DNA of 64,000 nt from Pseudomonadota bacterium (GTDB lineage: Bacteria > Pseudomonadota > Alphaproteobacteria > Rhizobiales > Hyphomicrobiaceae). A program made the translations under genes and the position numbers. The stretch is from the NCBI GenBank assembly GCA_018242295.1, contig JAFECE010000011.1, positions 1 through 64,000 on the forward strand. The letters are read 5' to 3'. Below, piece after piece: positions 55,103 to 63,229 of this stretch. Under the pieces are notes generated by a model. The model was given only the letters and a program-made list of their open reading frames with translations. It was not told the DNA's origin and did not search any database. Each line of letters begins with the position of its first letter. The first letter of the stretch is position 1.

Positions 55103-56047
55103 ATGGTCGAGCGCGCAGGCGGGCGGGGAACGAAGGTTCAGACGAGGGAGGGACCATCCGCACACGCGCGCCCACTGTCTCAGCGCGTTGTGAGCAAGGT
55201 TGCGTCTCCGGACAAGAAAACCATCGCGCTCGTCTATGATTTCGACGGCACGCTGTCGCCGCGCCCGATGCAGGAATACGCGTTTCTGCCGAAGCTCGGC
55301 ATCGAGCCGAAAGAGTTCTGGGCGGAGTGCACTCGCGTGTCGAAGGCTGAGCGCGCCGACGCGCTGATCACCTACATGCATCTTCTCTACAAGAAGGCGA
55401 AGGAGAAAGGCGTTCGCATCGACCGCGCCGATCTCGTCGCGCAGGGGAAGAAGGTCGAGCTGTATCCCGGCGTCGAGGCGTGGTTCGATCAGATGCACGC
55501 CTACGTTAAAAAACGCGCCGGCGACGCGGGTATCACGGTGAAGCATTACCTCGTGTCGTCGGGGCTGACGGAGATTATCGAGGGGACGAAGATCTATTCG
55601 CATTTCGCCAATGTGTTCGCGAGCGAGTACTGGTTCGACGCCTACGATCTGCCGTTTCCGAAGCGCGTTATCTCCGACACGGGCAAGACGCAGTTCCTCT
55701 TCCGCATCAACAAGGGCATCGAGGACTTGGGCCAGAGCATCAACGCGCACATGCCCGAGGAGCAGCGGCCTATCCCGTTTTCGAACTTCATCTATTTCGG
55801 CGACGGCGACACGGACGTGCCGTCGATGGCGCTGTTGAAGAAGAACGGCGGGCACGCCATCGCCGTGCACGATCCGGGCGAGAGCGAAGGGAAATGCGTC
55901 GAGCTTTTCAAGGCGGGCCGCTGCGATTTCTACGCGGGCGCCGATTACCGCAAGGGTTCGGATTTATTCAAGCGTACGTGCCTGCTTCTTGATCGTATCA
56001 TCGCGGATGTGAAGGTGCGGGAAGAGGCGCGGGGGTTGGGAAGGTGA
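55103..56047 (+). CDS. HAD-family hydrolase
   Basis: A 314-residue phosphatase-like protein. HAD motif I is LVYDFDGTLSPRP, motif II is in VKHYLVSSGLTEI, and motif IV is FIYFGDGDTDVPSM; the Lys of motif III is probably in FPKRVISDTGKTQF. The cap lies between motifs I and II and is helical. The general pattern resembles phosphoserine phosphatase-type enzymes, but the substrate is not evident. The ATG at 55103 follows GTGGAGAAAG. Confidence 0.85.
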   Translation: MVERAGGRGTKVQTREGPSAHARPLSQRVVSKVASPDKKTIALVYDFDGTLSPRPMQEYAFLPKLGIEPKEFWAECTRVSKAERADALITYMHLLYKKAKEKGVRIDRADLVAQGKKVELYPGVEAWFDQMHAYVKKRAGDAGITVKHYLVSSGLTEIIEGTKIYSHFANVFASEYWFDAYDLPFPKRVISDTGKTQFLFRINKGIEDLGQSINAHMPEEQRPIPFSNFIYFGDGDTDVPSMALLKKNGGHAIAVHDPGESEGKCVELFKAGRCDFYAGADYRKGSDLFKRTCLLLDRIIADVKVREEARGLGR

Positions 56048-56077
56048 GATGGCAGTATCGGATCCGCGTCTAGCCCA

Positions 56078-56107
56078 CCGTCATCCCGGCGAAGGCCGGG
56101 ATCCATC
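56078..56107. repeat. REP-like palindrome
   Basis: CCGTCATCCCGGCGAAGG followed by CCGGGATCCATCC; the stem is CCCGGC/GCCGGG. It is the reverse of the unit at 51754-51781. Confidence 0.75.
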
Positions 56108-56141
56108 CAGGCTGGACACTTTCGACGAATAGACGCTTGGA

Positions 56142-56167
56142 CAGATCCCCGCCTGCGCGGGGGTGAC
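56142..56167. repeat. REP-like palindrome, left of the GIY-YIG gene
   Basis: AGATCCCCGCCTGCGCGG followed by GGGTGACG, a CCCCGC/GCGGGG stem. It is a near-copy, in the same orientation, of the unit at 56571-56596. Confidence 0.75.
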
Positions 56168-56218
56168 GTTTTTGGGGTAGGCTGACAGCGAGACAAGACA
56201 TCGCTAGGCTCGCGAGCC

Positions 56219-56593
56219 ATGAAGCGGCCTTGCGCCTATATCCTCGCGAGCAAACCCTACGGCACGATCTATGTCGGCGTGACGAGCGATCTTCGGCGTC
56301 GCATGGCACAACATGAGCAAGGTTTGATCGAAGGTTTTACGAGGAAGTACGACGTCAAGAAGCTCGTCTACTACGAGATGCATGACGCGATGGATGCTGC
56401 GATTTTGCGTGAAAAGAAATTGAAGAGATGGCGCCGTGAATGGAAGTATCGGCTCATCGAACAAATGAATCCGGAGTGGCGGAATTTATTCGATCCGGCG
56501 ACTGGCGAGATCGCTTTCGGATCGGCCGATGAGCCTGATTTGGAATTCGATCCCGTTGACGACTTAGGCGGATCTCCGCCTGCGCGGGGATGA
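56219..56593 (+). CDS. GIY-YIG nuclease family protein
   Basis: A 124-residue single-domain GIY-YIG endonuclease-like protein. The core reads CAYILASKPYGTIYVGVTSDLRRR, so the GIY is modified (AYI ... IYVG), with the catalytic Arg in DLRRRMAQHEQ and Glu in AILREKKLKRWRREWK. This size class is frequent and multicopy in alphaproteobacteria and of unclear function. The last seven codons and the stop are supplied by the REP-like repeat at 56571, giving the tail GSPPARG. A matching repeat lies 50 nt before the start, so the gene is bracketed by direct repeats. Ribosome binding site is weak. Confidence 0.85.
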   Translation: MKRPCAYILASKPYGTIYVGVTSDLRRRMAQHEQGLIEGFTRKYDVKKLVYYEMHDAMDAAILREKKLKRWRREWKYRLIEQMNPEWRNLFDPATGEIAFGSADEPDLEFDPVDDLGGSPPARG

Positions 56594-56596
56594 CGG
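56571..56596. repeat. REP-like palindrome, overlapping the GIY-YIG 3' end
   Basis: GATCTCCGCCTGCGCGGG followed by GATGACGG. It shares orientation and most bases with the unit at 56142-56167. Its TGA is the stop codon of the nuclease gene. Confidence 0.75.
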
Positions 56597-56611
56597 TCGT
56601 CAGGGATCAGA

Positions 56612-56740
56612 TCAACGCCCTTCGATCTTGATGCCGGGAAGATCGACCTTCACTTTCGTCTGCTGCGCGTCCCAGAGGAGATAGCCGAGTACGATCACCG
56701 TTCCGGCGAGCACTCCGATGATGATCGATTTGATGTCCAT
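56612..56740 (-). CDS. 42-residue single-pass membrane peptide
   Basis: A short gene, too small for usual cut-offs. The peptide begins MDIKSIIIGVLAGTVIVLGY, one hydrophobic helix, followed by LLWDAQQTKVKVDLPGIKIE and GR. A strong ribosome binding site, GAGGGGAAG, sits 8-9 nt upstream of the ATG at 56740. The combination of a clear ribosome binding site, a helix and a polar tail with alternating Val/Lys supports a real gene. No function is known. It is convergent with the GIY-YIG gene. Confidence 0.65.
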   Translation of the reverse strand: MDIKSIIIGVLAGTVIVLGYLLWDAQQTKVKVDLPGIKIEGR

Positions 56741-56822
56741 GATTCTTCCCCTCGGTTAGGCTTCCATCATGCCATCAATCGGCATGATGATCATCCGTTT
56801 GCTCTAGCCTCTATTTTGGCCG

Positions 56823-56853
56823 CAAAAAAGCGGCTCCGTAGAAAGGAGCCGCC
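56823..56853 (-). terminator. Terminator of the His/Gly-rich protein gene
   Basis: Read on the minus strand: GCGGCTCC, a 7-nt loop TTTCTAC, GGAGCCGC, then TTTTTT. It is 54 nt after the stop codon of the gene at 56907-57212. Confidence 0.88.
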
Positions 56854-56906
56854 GATGTCATTCCGATTACTTATCCTACCTTCATGGCAGGAAAAAGCGG
56901 GTTGTC

Positions 56907-57212
56907 TTAATAGCAGACCCAGACGAATTCAGCGTACCGGGGCGACCAGCGCCAGCAGGGGCCGATACCGTAGGCGTACCAGCGGCCGTGCCAGAAGCGG
57001 CGTCCGTGATGTCCATGATGGCGACGGCCGCCGTAGTAGATATTACCGCCGTGATGGCGCCCGCCCGGCCGGAAATGCTTGCCGCCGTTATGATGTTTGC
57101 CGATGTGGTGGCCACCGCCATGATGACCGCCGCCGTGGGGACGCGCGTCTGCCGCCAATGGCATCGCCAGCGCCGCTGCTAACGCAGACGCAAATACCAA
57201 ACCTCGTTTCAT
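56907..57212 (-). CDS. Secreted His/Gly-rich protein
   Basis: A 101-residue protein with a Sec signal peptide (residues 1 to about 23, MKRGLVFASALAAALAMPLA then ADA) and a mature part made of Gly/His repeats (GGGHHGGGHHIGKHH, GGRRHHGHHGRR). The C-terminal end is aromatic and contains two cysteines (GPCWRWSPRYAEFVWVCY), a pattern seen in many small alphaproteobacterial secreted proteins. Metal or polyphosphate binding is possible from composition. The function is not established. It ends before a clear terminator. Confidence 0.78.
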   Translation of the reverse strand: MKRGLVFASALAAALAMPLAADARPHGGGHHGGGHHIGKHHNGGKHFRPGGRHHGGNIYYGGRRHHGHHGRRFWHGRWYAYGIGPCWRWSPRYAEFVWVCY

Positions 57213-57453
57213 GCTGACTCCTTTTTATCGTCGTGGTTGGTGCCGCAAAGCGGCGCTGTGCGCACCGTGGAATGATGCTACCTCGCAAACGGCAAGGCTC
57301 CGCGATCAGTTCCGAGCGGCACGCAAAGTCGAGCTAAATTGGCTGCTAACTTTTATTTGCAGTTAAAGCGGGCGGGATTTTTTGCTGGGTTGCGACGGAT
57401 TTTCGACAGTTATGCGTTAAGGGCCCCGGTTTTCCGTTTTCCGTGTAGCAGCA

Positions 57454-58221
57454 TCATAGTCCGAGTATCCGGCGGAAAAATCCGCGTCCGGCTTTCGCTG
57501 CAGTCTCGCCGCTCTTGTCGACGCCGATGAGAAGCGCCGCGACGATGACGTCACCGTCTTCGCTCATCGCGAGGACCGTGCCGCCGCCCTCGCGCTGGCC
57601 ATCGCCGTAGATCCAGTCGGTGGCGTTCGTTGTGTCGGGCGTGGGGCGATCATTGTAGGGCTGACGCGTCGAGTAGATGCGGGCGCTGTAGTCATCCGGA
57701 AAGTAGATCTGTCCGGTCACGAGGCTTGTCTCGTTCAGGAAGACCTTTACGTGGATGTGGGGCGTGCGGCCCGGATACCATCCGGGATAGACGCTGTTGA
57801 ATGCAACGCGGCCGTCGGCGTCGGTGATCTGCGTGCCGCGCAAATAGGTCTGGCCTTTCGTCGAAATCTCGCGCGATCCGCCTTGGCCGGTATATCCGGA
57901 ATAAATGCCGCTCGCATCGGCATGCCAAACATCCACGCGCGCGCCGGAGATCGGCGTGCAGGAGCCCGCTTCGATAATGCAGAGCGAAAGCCGGAGCGGC
58001 GCACCGGGGCGGCCTTCGGTAATATCGGCGCGCACGAGTTTCGGGTCGAAGTAGTAGGGACCTTCGACGGCCTGGGGCAGCAGTATGCACTGGCCTGGCG
58101 GCTGCGCAGCGGCGGCTGGCGTTTCGCTCGCCGCGAGTGCGGGCTCAGCGACCATCGTGGACGCCACCGGAGCTGCCAGAGCGGTCTTCAACGCCTGACG
58201 CCGCGACAGGGGTTTCATCAT
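57454..58221 (-). CDS. Intradiol ring-cleavage dioxygenase-like protein, Tat-exported
   Basis: A 255-residue protein with a twin-arginine signal (SRRQALKTALAAPVAS, cut near ALAAS). The dioxygenase fold follows: VEGPYYFDPKLVRADITEGRPG, then ARVDVWHADASGIYSGY with one of the iron Tyr ligands, and PGWYPGRTPHIHVKV with the second Tyr and two His ligands. Cytoplasmic protocatechuate and catechol dioxygenases share this fold; exported homologs occur in many bacteria and their substrate is unknown. Two Cys (QCILL, GSCTP) may form a disulfide. It is monocistronic. Confidence 0.88.
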   Translation of the reverse strand: MMKPLSRRQALKTALAAPVASTMVAEPALAASETPAAAAQPPGQCILLPQAVEGPYYFDPKLVRADITEGRPGAPLRLSLCIIEAGSCTPISGARVDVWHADASGIYSGYTGQGGSREISTKGQTYLRGTQITDADGRVAFNSVYPGWYPGRTPHIHVKVFLNETSLVTGQIYFPDDYSARIYSTRQPYNDRPTPDTTNATDWIYGDGQREGGGTVLAMSEDGDVIVAALLIGVDKSGETAAKAGRGFFRRILGL

Positions 58222-58368
58222 TGCTTCTTCCGCTTTCTCGCAATCACTGTCCGGGCGGGGGCAGCCGTGGAAATCGGGATATAGGGATTTCTGTGGCGGA
58301 TTTAATGTGTGCGACCCGCGCAGATGCCGAGTTCAATCAACATTCGTTCGGGTGAGTGCGCGCTGCGT

Positions 58369-59478
58369 TTAGGCGCCGGGCTTTTTCGCGAGCAGGCGAT
58401 TGACGTGGCCCATCTTGCGGCCGGGCCGTGCTTCGCGCTTTCCGTAGTGATGGAAGAACGCGCCGGGTTCAGCAGCGATCTTTTCCCACGCGAGAATGTC
58501 ATCGCCAATCAAGTTGATCATTTCGGCGGCAGGGGCTTTCAGTGCCGTTGCGCCGAGCGGCCATCCGGCGACAGCGCGAATGTGCTGCTCGAACTGAGAG
58601 GTCAGCGCGCCGTCCATCGTCCAGTGTCCGGAGTTGTGGACGCGGGGCGCCATTTCGTTGACGTACAGGCGATCGCGGCCGCCTTCCGTCACGATGAAGA
58701 ATTCGATCGCAAAAACGCCGACGTATTCGAGCTTTTCGGCAATCCGGTGCGCAATTTCGATGGCCTCCGCGGCCGTCTCCGGCGCGAGGGCGGCGGGTGC
58801 GACGGAGCGATGGAGGATGTGATTGCGGTGTTCGTTCTCGGTCACGTCGTACGCCTGGAACGTTCCGTCGACCGCACGTGCGGAAACGACCGAGGCTTCG
58901 GCGCGGAAGTTGACGAAGCTTTCGAGGATCGACGGCTGATCGGCCATATCGGCCCACGCAGCCTCGGCGTCTTCGCGCTTCAGTATTTTGGCCTGGCCCT
59001 TGCCGTCGTAGCCGAAGCGGCGCGTCTTCAGAACAGCGGGGATTTTGAATCCGCCGTCGAGAATTTTCGTGAGATCGGCGAAGCTGTCGACAGCCGCGAA
59101 CTCCGCCGTCATGGCACCCAGCCCGCGCGCGAGGACTTTCTCGTTCATGCGGTCCTGGGCGCACGCCAAGGCCTTCGCGCCGGGGCGCACGGGAACGCGC
59201 GCGGAGAGAAATTCGACCGTTTTAACCGGAATATTCTCGAACTCGTAGGTGGCGACATCGACCGCGTCGGCGAAACCTACGAGCCGTGCTTCGTCCTCAT
59301 ACGCCGCGACGGTGTATTTGGTGGCGACGTCGAATGCGGGACTGTCCCCTTCGGGTGCATAGATGTGAGATTTGAGGCCGAGCCGCGCCGCAGCCAATGC
59401 GAGCATGCGGCCGAGCTGGCCGCCGCCGAGAATGCCAATTGTCGAACCAGGGGGAAGGGCGGTCATCGTATTCGTCAT
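58369..59478 (-). CDS. purK: 5-(carboxyamino)imidazole ribonucleotide synthase
   Basis: A 369-residue ATP-grasp enzyme that carboxylates AIR with bicarbonate in purine synthesis. It starts with the nucleotide motif GILGGGQLGRMLALAAA, and has ALKTRRFGYDGKGQAKI for ATP binding, EFFIVTEGGRDRLYVNEMAPRVHNSGHWT for metal and substrate. The start codon overlaps the purE stop by one nucleotide. Confidence 0.97.
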   Translation of the reverse strand: MTNTMTALPPGSTIGILGGGQLGRMLALAAARLGLKSHIYAPEGDSPAFDVATKYTVAAYEDEARLVGFADAVDVATYEFENIPVKTVEFLSARVPVRPGAKALACAQDRMNEKVLARGLGAMTAEFAAVDSFADLTKILDGGFKIPAVLKTRRFGYDGKGQAKILKREDAEAAWADMADQPSILESFVNFRAEASVVSARAVDGTFQAYDVTENEHRNHILHRSVAPAALAPETAAEAIEIAHRIAEKLEYVGVFAIEFFIVTEGGRDRLYVNEMAPRVHNSGHWTMDGALTSQFEQHIRAVAGWPLGATALKAPAAEMINLIGDDILAWEKIAAEPGAFFHHYGKREARPGRKMGHVNRLLAKKPGA

Positions 59479-59972
59479 CAGCCCTTCACGGGCGTTTCGG
59501 CGACGTCGGCCGAGTGCTGCTGGCGCCAGGCTTCGAGCCGCTCTGCGAGTGCGGTGTCGGAAAGCGCCAATATCTCTGCCGCCAGGAGGCCGGCATTCTT
59601 CGCGCCGGCTTCGCCGATGGCGAGCGTACCGACCGGCACGCCGGCAGGCATCTGAACGATCGAATAGAGGCTATCCTGGCCCTTGAGGGCTTTCGATTCG
59701 ATCGGCACGCCGAGGACGGGCAGAGTCGTCATCGATGCGGTCATTCCAGGGAGATGCGCTGCGCCGCCGGCGCCGGCGATAATGACCTTCAGACCTGCGG
59801 CCTTGGCGCCCTTGGCGTAATTATAAAGCCGGTCGGGCGTGCGGTGCGCGGAGACGATCTTGGTCTCGAACGCGATGCCGAGTTCCGTCAGAATGTCAGC
59901 GGTAAGCTGCATCGTCGGCCAGTCAGACTGGCTTCCCATGATGATGCCGACGTGCGGCCTGATCCGGCTCAT
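59478..59972 (-). CDS. purE: N5-carboxyaminoimidazole ribonucleotide mutase
   Basis: A 164-residue enzyme moving the carboxylate of N5-CAIR to [16 protein letters not shown] holds the active-site Ser and Asp region, [10 protein letters not shown] the catalytic His, and [17 protein letters not shown] the substrate loop. The ATG at 59972 (MSRIRPHVG) is preferred; the frame has an upstream TTG at 59984. It is coupled to purK. Confidence 0.97.
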   Translation of the reverse strand: MSRIRPHVGIIMGSQSDWPTMQLTADILTELGIAFETKIVSAHRTPDRLYNYAKGAKAAGLKVIIAGAGGAAHLPGMTASMTTLPVLGVPIESKALKGQDSLYSIVQMPAGVPVGTLAIGEAGAKNAGLLAAEILALSDTALAERLEAWRQQHSADVAETPVKG

Positions 59973-60131
59973 AGTGGCGTCCAAAGCCCCGAAAACGGAA
60001 ACCGCGTCGGTACAGGAGGGACGTCCAGTTTACAAGGGTTTCCGGTGTCGCCGGGGAGAAATTGAGTGCGTAAGCCGCCGTTCGCACAAAATGCGGAACC
60101 CGGCTCAGGGAATCCGCGATTGCGACCGTTT

Positions 60132-60524
60132 TTAGGGTGCGGAGCCAAGCATATAATTGATTGAATGGAAGAAGTTCTCCGGGCCGACATAGCCGGAGAT
60201 GCGGCCGACTTCATGCTGCGATTTGACGACGACGAACGTTGGGACGATGTCGACCGAGGTGTTGAAATCGAGATGGCCCGTCTCGACGTCGTTAACGTCG
60301 ACGAACCGGATCGGCATCCTCTTTCCCTGCTCTGAGGTCTCATAGGCGGGGAGTACGTCGCGCCGGAATATCTCGCAATAAATGCAGCCTTCGGCTTCGA
60401 CGACGATGAGTTCGAAGGATCTATCGGGGCTTCCAGTCGCTTCCGTGTCGAGGCCGGCGCGCGAAATGGCGGCCGGGGACAGCATGAGTACCGCGGAAAG
60501 TATCACTCGGATGATCGTCGGCAT
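60132..60524 (-). CDS. Periplasmic thioredoxin-like protein
   Basis: A 130-residue protein with a signal peptide (MPTIIRVILSAVLMLSPAA, cut before ISRA or GLD). The active site is CxxC as EAEGCIYCEIF, followed by VDVNDVETGHLDFNTSVDIVPTFVVV with the cis-Pro. The arrangement resembles SoxW-like or DsbE-like periplasmic thiol proteins, but no sox or ccm genes are near, so the partner is unknown. The ATG at 60524 is chosen with a GAGAG element upstream; an in-frame TTG lies at 60548. Confidence 0.82.
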   Translation of the reverse strand: MPTIIRVILSAVLMLSPAAISRAGLDTEATGSPDRSFELIVVEAEGCIYCEIFRRDVLPAYETSEQGKRMPIRFVDVNDVETGHLDFNTSVDIVPTFVVVKSQHEVGRISGYVGPENFFHSINYMLGSAP

Positions 60525-60652
60525 GAAGGATCTCTCGCGCACACGCAACTCATCGCATTTAAATCAAATGCGTGCGAGGCGATCCTCGAAAATGAAGAGC
60601 TAGTTAATGACCGTCACAAGGCGAAACGGTAAACCGTCGGCCGAAGAGCGGG

Positions 60653-61354
60653 TCAGGACTTCTTGCAGGAAATCGCGACGGTCTTGTACGAGCCGAAACC
60701 GATGGCTCCGGCGCCAAACTGCTGGGCCATGGCGTCGCCGAGCTTCTTGGCCTGTTCGTCCTGCTTGTCGGCATCGGGATCGATGAGTGTCGCTGCGCAT
60801 CCCTCGGGGGCGGATGCAAGTTTGATCGCGTCGGTCTTCTGGGGTTGGAAGTCGATGAAATACGACGGATCGAAGACTGCGAACGTCAGGCCCTCGGCGC
60901 CGGGGGCAAGAGGCTTGGCGAGCGGCAGGTGGAAGTAGAGGCGCAAGACGCCATTCGTATAATCCAGGCGCGCATTCGTCGGCGGTGAGAATTCGAGCTG
61001 ATTTTCACCGAGCTTCGCGACGGTGAAATAGTTGAATTCCTTCAGGCCATCCATATTGACCTTCAGAAGCTCGGCCAATTCGCTCTGGTCATACTTGCCA
61101 TCGTTGTTCGTATCGAGCCCTTCCAGCGCCATCGCTGTGTAGGAATCGTCGAAGCTCCACACGTGATCGACGCCAGTTACGGAGCCTTTGTCGTAATCGA
61201 CAGTCAATACATACGTCACCCACATGTGCGGGTGCGCTGAGGCCGGAATGATCGTGGCCACTACGGCAACGAGGATGAAAACCGCAAGGCGACAGGACTT
61301 GATAATTTCGAGCACGCTTCGTGCAACCCTTTGCTCTGATGCCGGTCGAATCAC
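60653..61354 (-). CDS. DUF1007 family periplasmic protein
   Basis: A 233-residue exported protein of the DUF1007 family. A hydrophobic signal (CRLAVFILVAVVATIIPASA) leads to the hallmark AHPHMWV and TYVLTVDYDKG, then a perfect EF-hand-like loop LDTNNDGKYDQSEL. Members are often near metal (nickel, cobalt or zinc) transporters, as here next to znuA, to which it is divergent. The exact start is uncertain: GTG at 61354, or GTG at 61315 which would give a shorter signal peptide. The function is unknown; metal delivery or storage is plausible. Confidence 0.85.
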   Translation of the reverse strand: MIRPASEQRVARSVLEIIKSCRLAVFILVAVVATIIPASAHPHMWVTYVLTVDYDKGSVTGVDHVWSFDDSYTAMALEGLDTNNDGKYDQSELAELLKVNMDGLKEFNYFTVAKLGENQLEFSPPTNARLDYTNGVLRLYFHLPLAKPLAPGAEGLTFAVFDPSYFIDFQPQKTDAIKLASAPEGCAATLIDPDADKQDEQAKKLGDAMAQQFGAGAIGFGSYKTVAISCKKS

Positions 61355-61459
61355 CGGCCGACCCTAACGGACGCATATCGAACCGGCGAGATTGCGACGC
61401 TCTATCGATTACATGGCCTAAGAGATTTGCGCATCCCCTTGCGTAGCCTCTCTGTCGGT

Positions 61460-61474
61460 TGTTATATTATACGC
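61460..61474 (+). promoter_or_regulatory. Candidate Zur box upstream of znuA
   Basis: TGTTATATTATACGC matches the gammaproteobacterial Zur half-sites TGTTATA-W-TATAACA at 12 of 15 positions, the right half being degenerate in its last three bases. It lies 24-38 nt before the znuA start and overlaps a possible -10 element (TATTAT). Confidence 0.4.
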
Positions 61475-61497
61475 TTCAAATTTGCGGGGGATTGAGC

Positions 61498-62463
61498 ATG
61501 ATTGGCAAGCTAGCAGCATATTTCGGGGCTTTTCTCGTGGTGGCGAAAATCTCCGCGGCGGCTGCAGCGGAGACGCCAAAGGTCGTTGTTACGATCAAGC
61601 CCATTCATTCCCTCGTCAGCCGGATCATGGAGGGCGTCGGTGTGCCGCAGCTCGTGGTCGAGGGTTCGGCCTCGCCGCATACGTTCACGCTGAAGCCATC
61701 GACGGCGCGGGCCATCAACGATGCCGATGTCTTCGTTCGCGTGTCCGATCAACTCGAGCCCTTTACCCGGAAAATCGTGGCGTCGTTGCCGGCGAACGTG
61801 ACGGTGTTGACGCTCGTGGGTGCGGACGGAGTGAAGCTTCTCGATCAGCGTCAGGGCGGCGCCTTCGAGAAGCATGAACACGGACATGAGCATGAAGAAG
61901 CGAGTGGCGCAGCGGGTGATCACGACGACCACGACGAAGATGGCAAGGACGGGCACATCTGGCTCGATCCGCAGAACGCCAAGGCGATTGCCACCGACGT
62001 CGCGAAAACGCTCGAGGCTCGCTATCCGGAACACGCTGACAAGTTCAAGGCCAACGCGGCTGCCCTTGTCGCAGATCTCGACGCTCTCGATAGCCAGCTG
62101 ACGGCGGAGCTCAAGGACTCAAGGGGCAAGCCGTTCATCGTCTTTCATGACGCGACACAGTATTTCGAGGGTCACTTCGGACAGAAGGCTGCAGGTTCGA
62201 TTACTGTCAGTCCTGACGTGCCGCCGAGCGCCAAGCGGCTGACCGAGGTTCGTCACAAGCTATCGTCGCTCGGCGCCATTTGTGTTTTCGTCGAGCCGAA
62301 TTTTCAGCCGAAGCTCGTGGACGCTGTCACCGAAGGAACGAATGCGCGTTCGGGAACGATCGATGCCGAGGGGCAGACGCTTACCCCTGGGCCAGGCCTC
62401 TACTTCGATCTGATGCGCGGCGTCGCCCACAGTATTTCGGACTGTCTGAACGGGCAGAGCTGA
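61498..62463 (+). CDS. znuA: Zinc ABC transporter substrate-binding protein ZnuA
   Basis: A 321-residue periplasmic zinc-binding protein. A signal peptide (MIGKLAAYFGAFLVVAKISA) is followed by VVVTIKPIHSLVSRIMEGVG with the first His ligand, GSASPHTFTLKPS with the second, a His/Asp/Glu-rich loop (EKHEHGHEHEEASGAAGDHD) typical of ZnuA, and further ligands in DGHIWLDPQNAKAI and IVFHDATQYF. No znuB or znuC is in the window, so this is an unlinked binding protein. The ATG at 61498 follows GCGGGGGA. A candidate Zur site lies upstream. Confidence 0.95.
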   Translation: MIGKLAAYFGAFLVVAKISAAAAAETPKVVVTIKPIHSLVSRIMEGVGVPQLVVEGSASPHTFTLKPSTARAINDADVFVRVSDQLEPFTRKIVASLPANVTVLTLVGADGVKLLDQRQGGAFEKHEHGHEHEEASGAAGDHDDHDEDGKDGHIWLDPQNAKAIATDVAKTLEARYPEHADKFKANAAALVADLDALDSQLTAELKDSRGKPFIVFHDATQYFEGHFGQKAAGSITVSPDVPPSAKRLTEVRHKLSSLGAICVFVEPNFQPKLVDAVTEGTNARSGTIDAEGQTLTPGPGLYFDLMRGVAHSISDCLNGQS

Positions 62464-62487
62464 GTCGTTCGATGCCGGCGCGGGCCC

Positions 62488-63195
62488 TTACTGGGCCTGC
62501 GCTTCAGCCTCGCGGCCGTCGAAGACGTATCCGGCACCGCGGACCGTGCGGATCGGATCGCTTTCGTTGCCGCGGATCAGCGATTTTCTGAGGCGGCCGA
62601 TATGAACGTCCACCGTCCGCTCGTCGACCTCTGAGGATTGGCCCCAGACGCGATCGAGCAGCTGGCTGCGCGACAGGACGCGGCGCGGGCTTTCCATGAA
62701 GACTTCCAGCATCCGGTATTCGGTCGGGCCGAGACGCACTTCGCGCGGGCCGCGTGTCACCTTGTGGGCGCCGCGGTCCATGGTGATCTCGCCGGAGACG
62801 AGGATATCGCTCATCCGCTCGGGCGCCGCGCGCCGAAGCAGAGCCTTGATCCTCGCCATCAACTCCTGAACCGAGAAGGGCTTCGTCACGTAATCGTCGG
62901 CGCCGGTCGTCAGCCCCCGCACGCGGTCGGTTTCTTCACCGCGCGCAGTCAACAGAATGATGGGCAGGCTTTGCGTCTCGGTGCGATTGCGAAGACGGCG
63001 GCACAACTCGATTCCGGAGATCTTTGGGATCATCCAGTCGAGTATCGCAAGATCGAAACTTTGCTCCGAAAGAAGAAGCTCCGCTTCCTCTCCGTCCGCG
63101 GCTTGCACGACGTCATAGCCTTCGGACTGAAGATTGTATTTCAGAAGTTCTGCGAGTGGAGCTTCGTCTTCGACGACGATGATCTTGGCTGGCAT
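62488..63195 (-). CDS. phoB: Phosphate regulon response regulator PhoB
   Basis: A 235-residue OmpR-family regulator. The receiver has IIVVEDEAPL and the phospho-Asp in LAILDWMIPKISGIELCRR; the winged helix has RLGPTEYRMLEVFMESPRRVLSRSQLLD and VDVHIGRLRKSLIRGNESDPIRTVRGAGY, the PhoB-specific end. It turns on phosphate starvation genes. It follows phoU by 34 nt on the minus strand, as in most alphaproteobacteria. Confidence 0.96.
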   Translation of the reverse strand: MPAKIIVVEDEAPLAELLKYNLQSEGYDVVQAADGEEAELLLSEQSFDLAILDWMIPKISGIELCRRLRNRTETQSLPIILLTARGEETDRVRGLTTGADDYVTKPFSVQELMARIKALLRRAAPERMSDILVSGEITMDRGAHKVTRGPREVRLGPTEYRMLEVFMESPRRVLSRSQLLDRVWGQSSEVDERTVDVHIGRLRKSLIRGNESDPIRTVRGAGYVFDGREAEAQAQ

Positions 63196-63229
63196 GGCTT
63201 TTCGTCAGTTTTCCTTCACAAGGTCTTCG

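Noticed and set aside
53414-55870. Very long minus-strand open frame (818 codons)
   Set aside because: It is antisense to the GT39-like, redoxin-like and HAD genes, which have clear domains; long antisense frames are common in GC-rich DNA, and the translation is Arg/Asp-rich with no motif.
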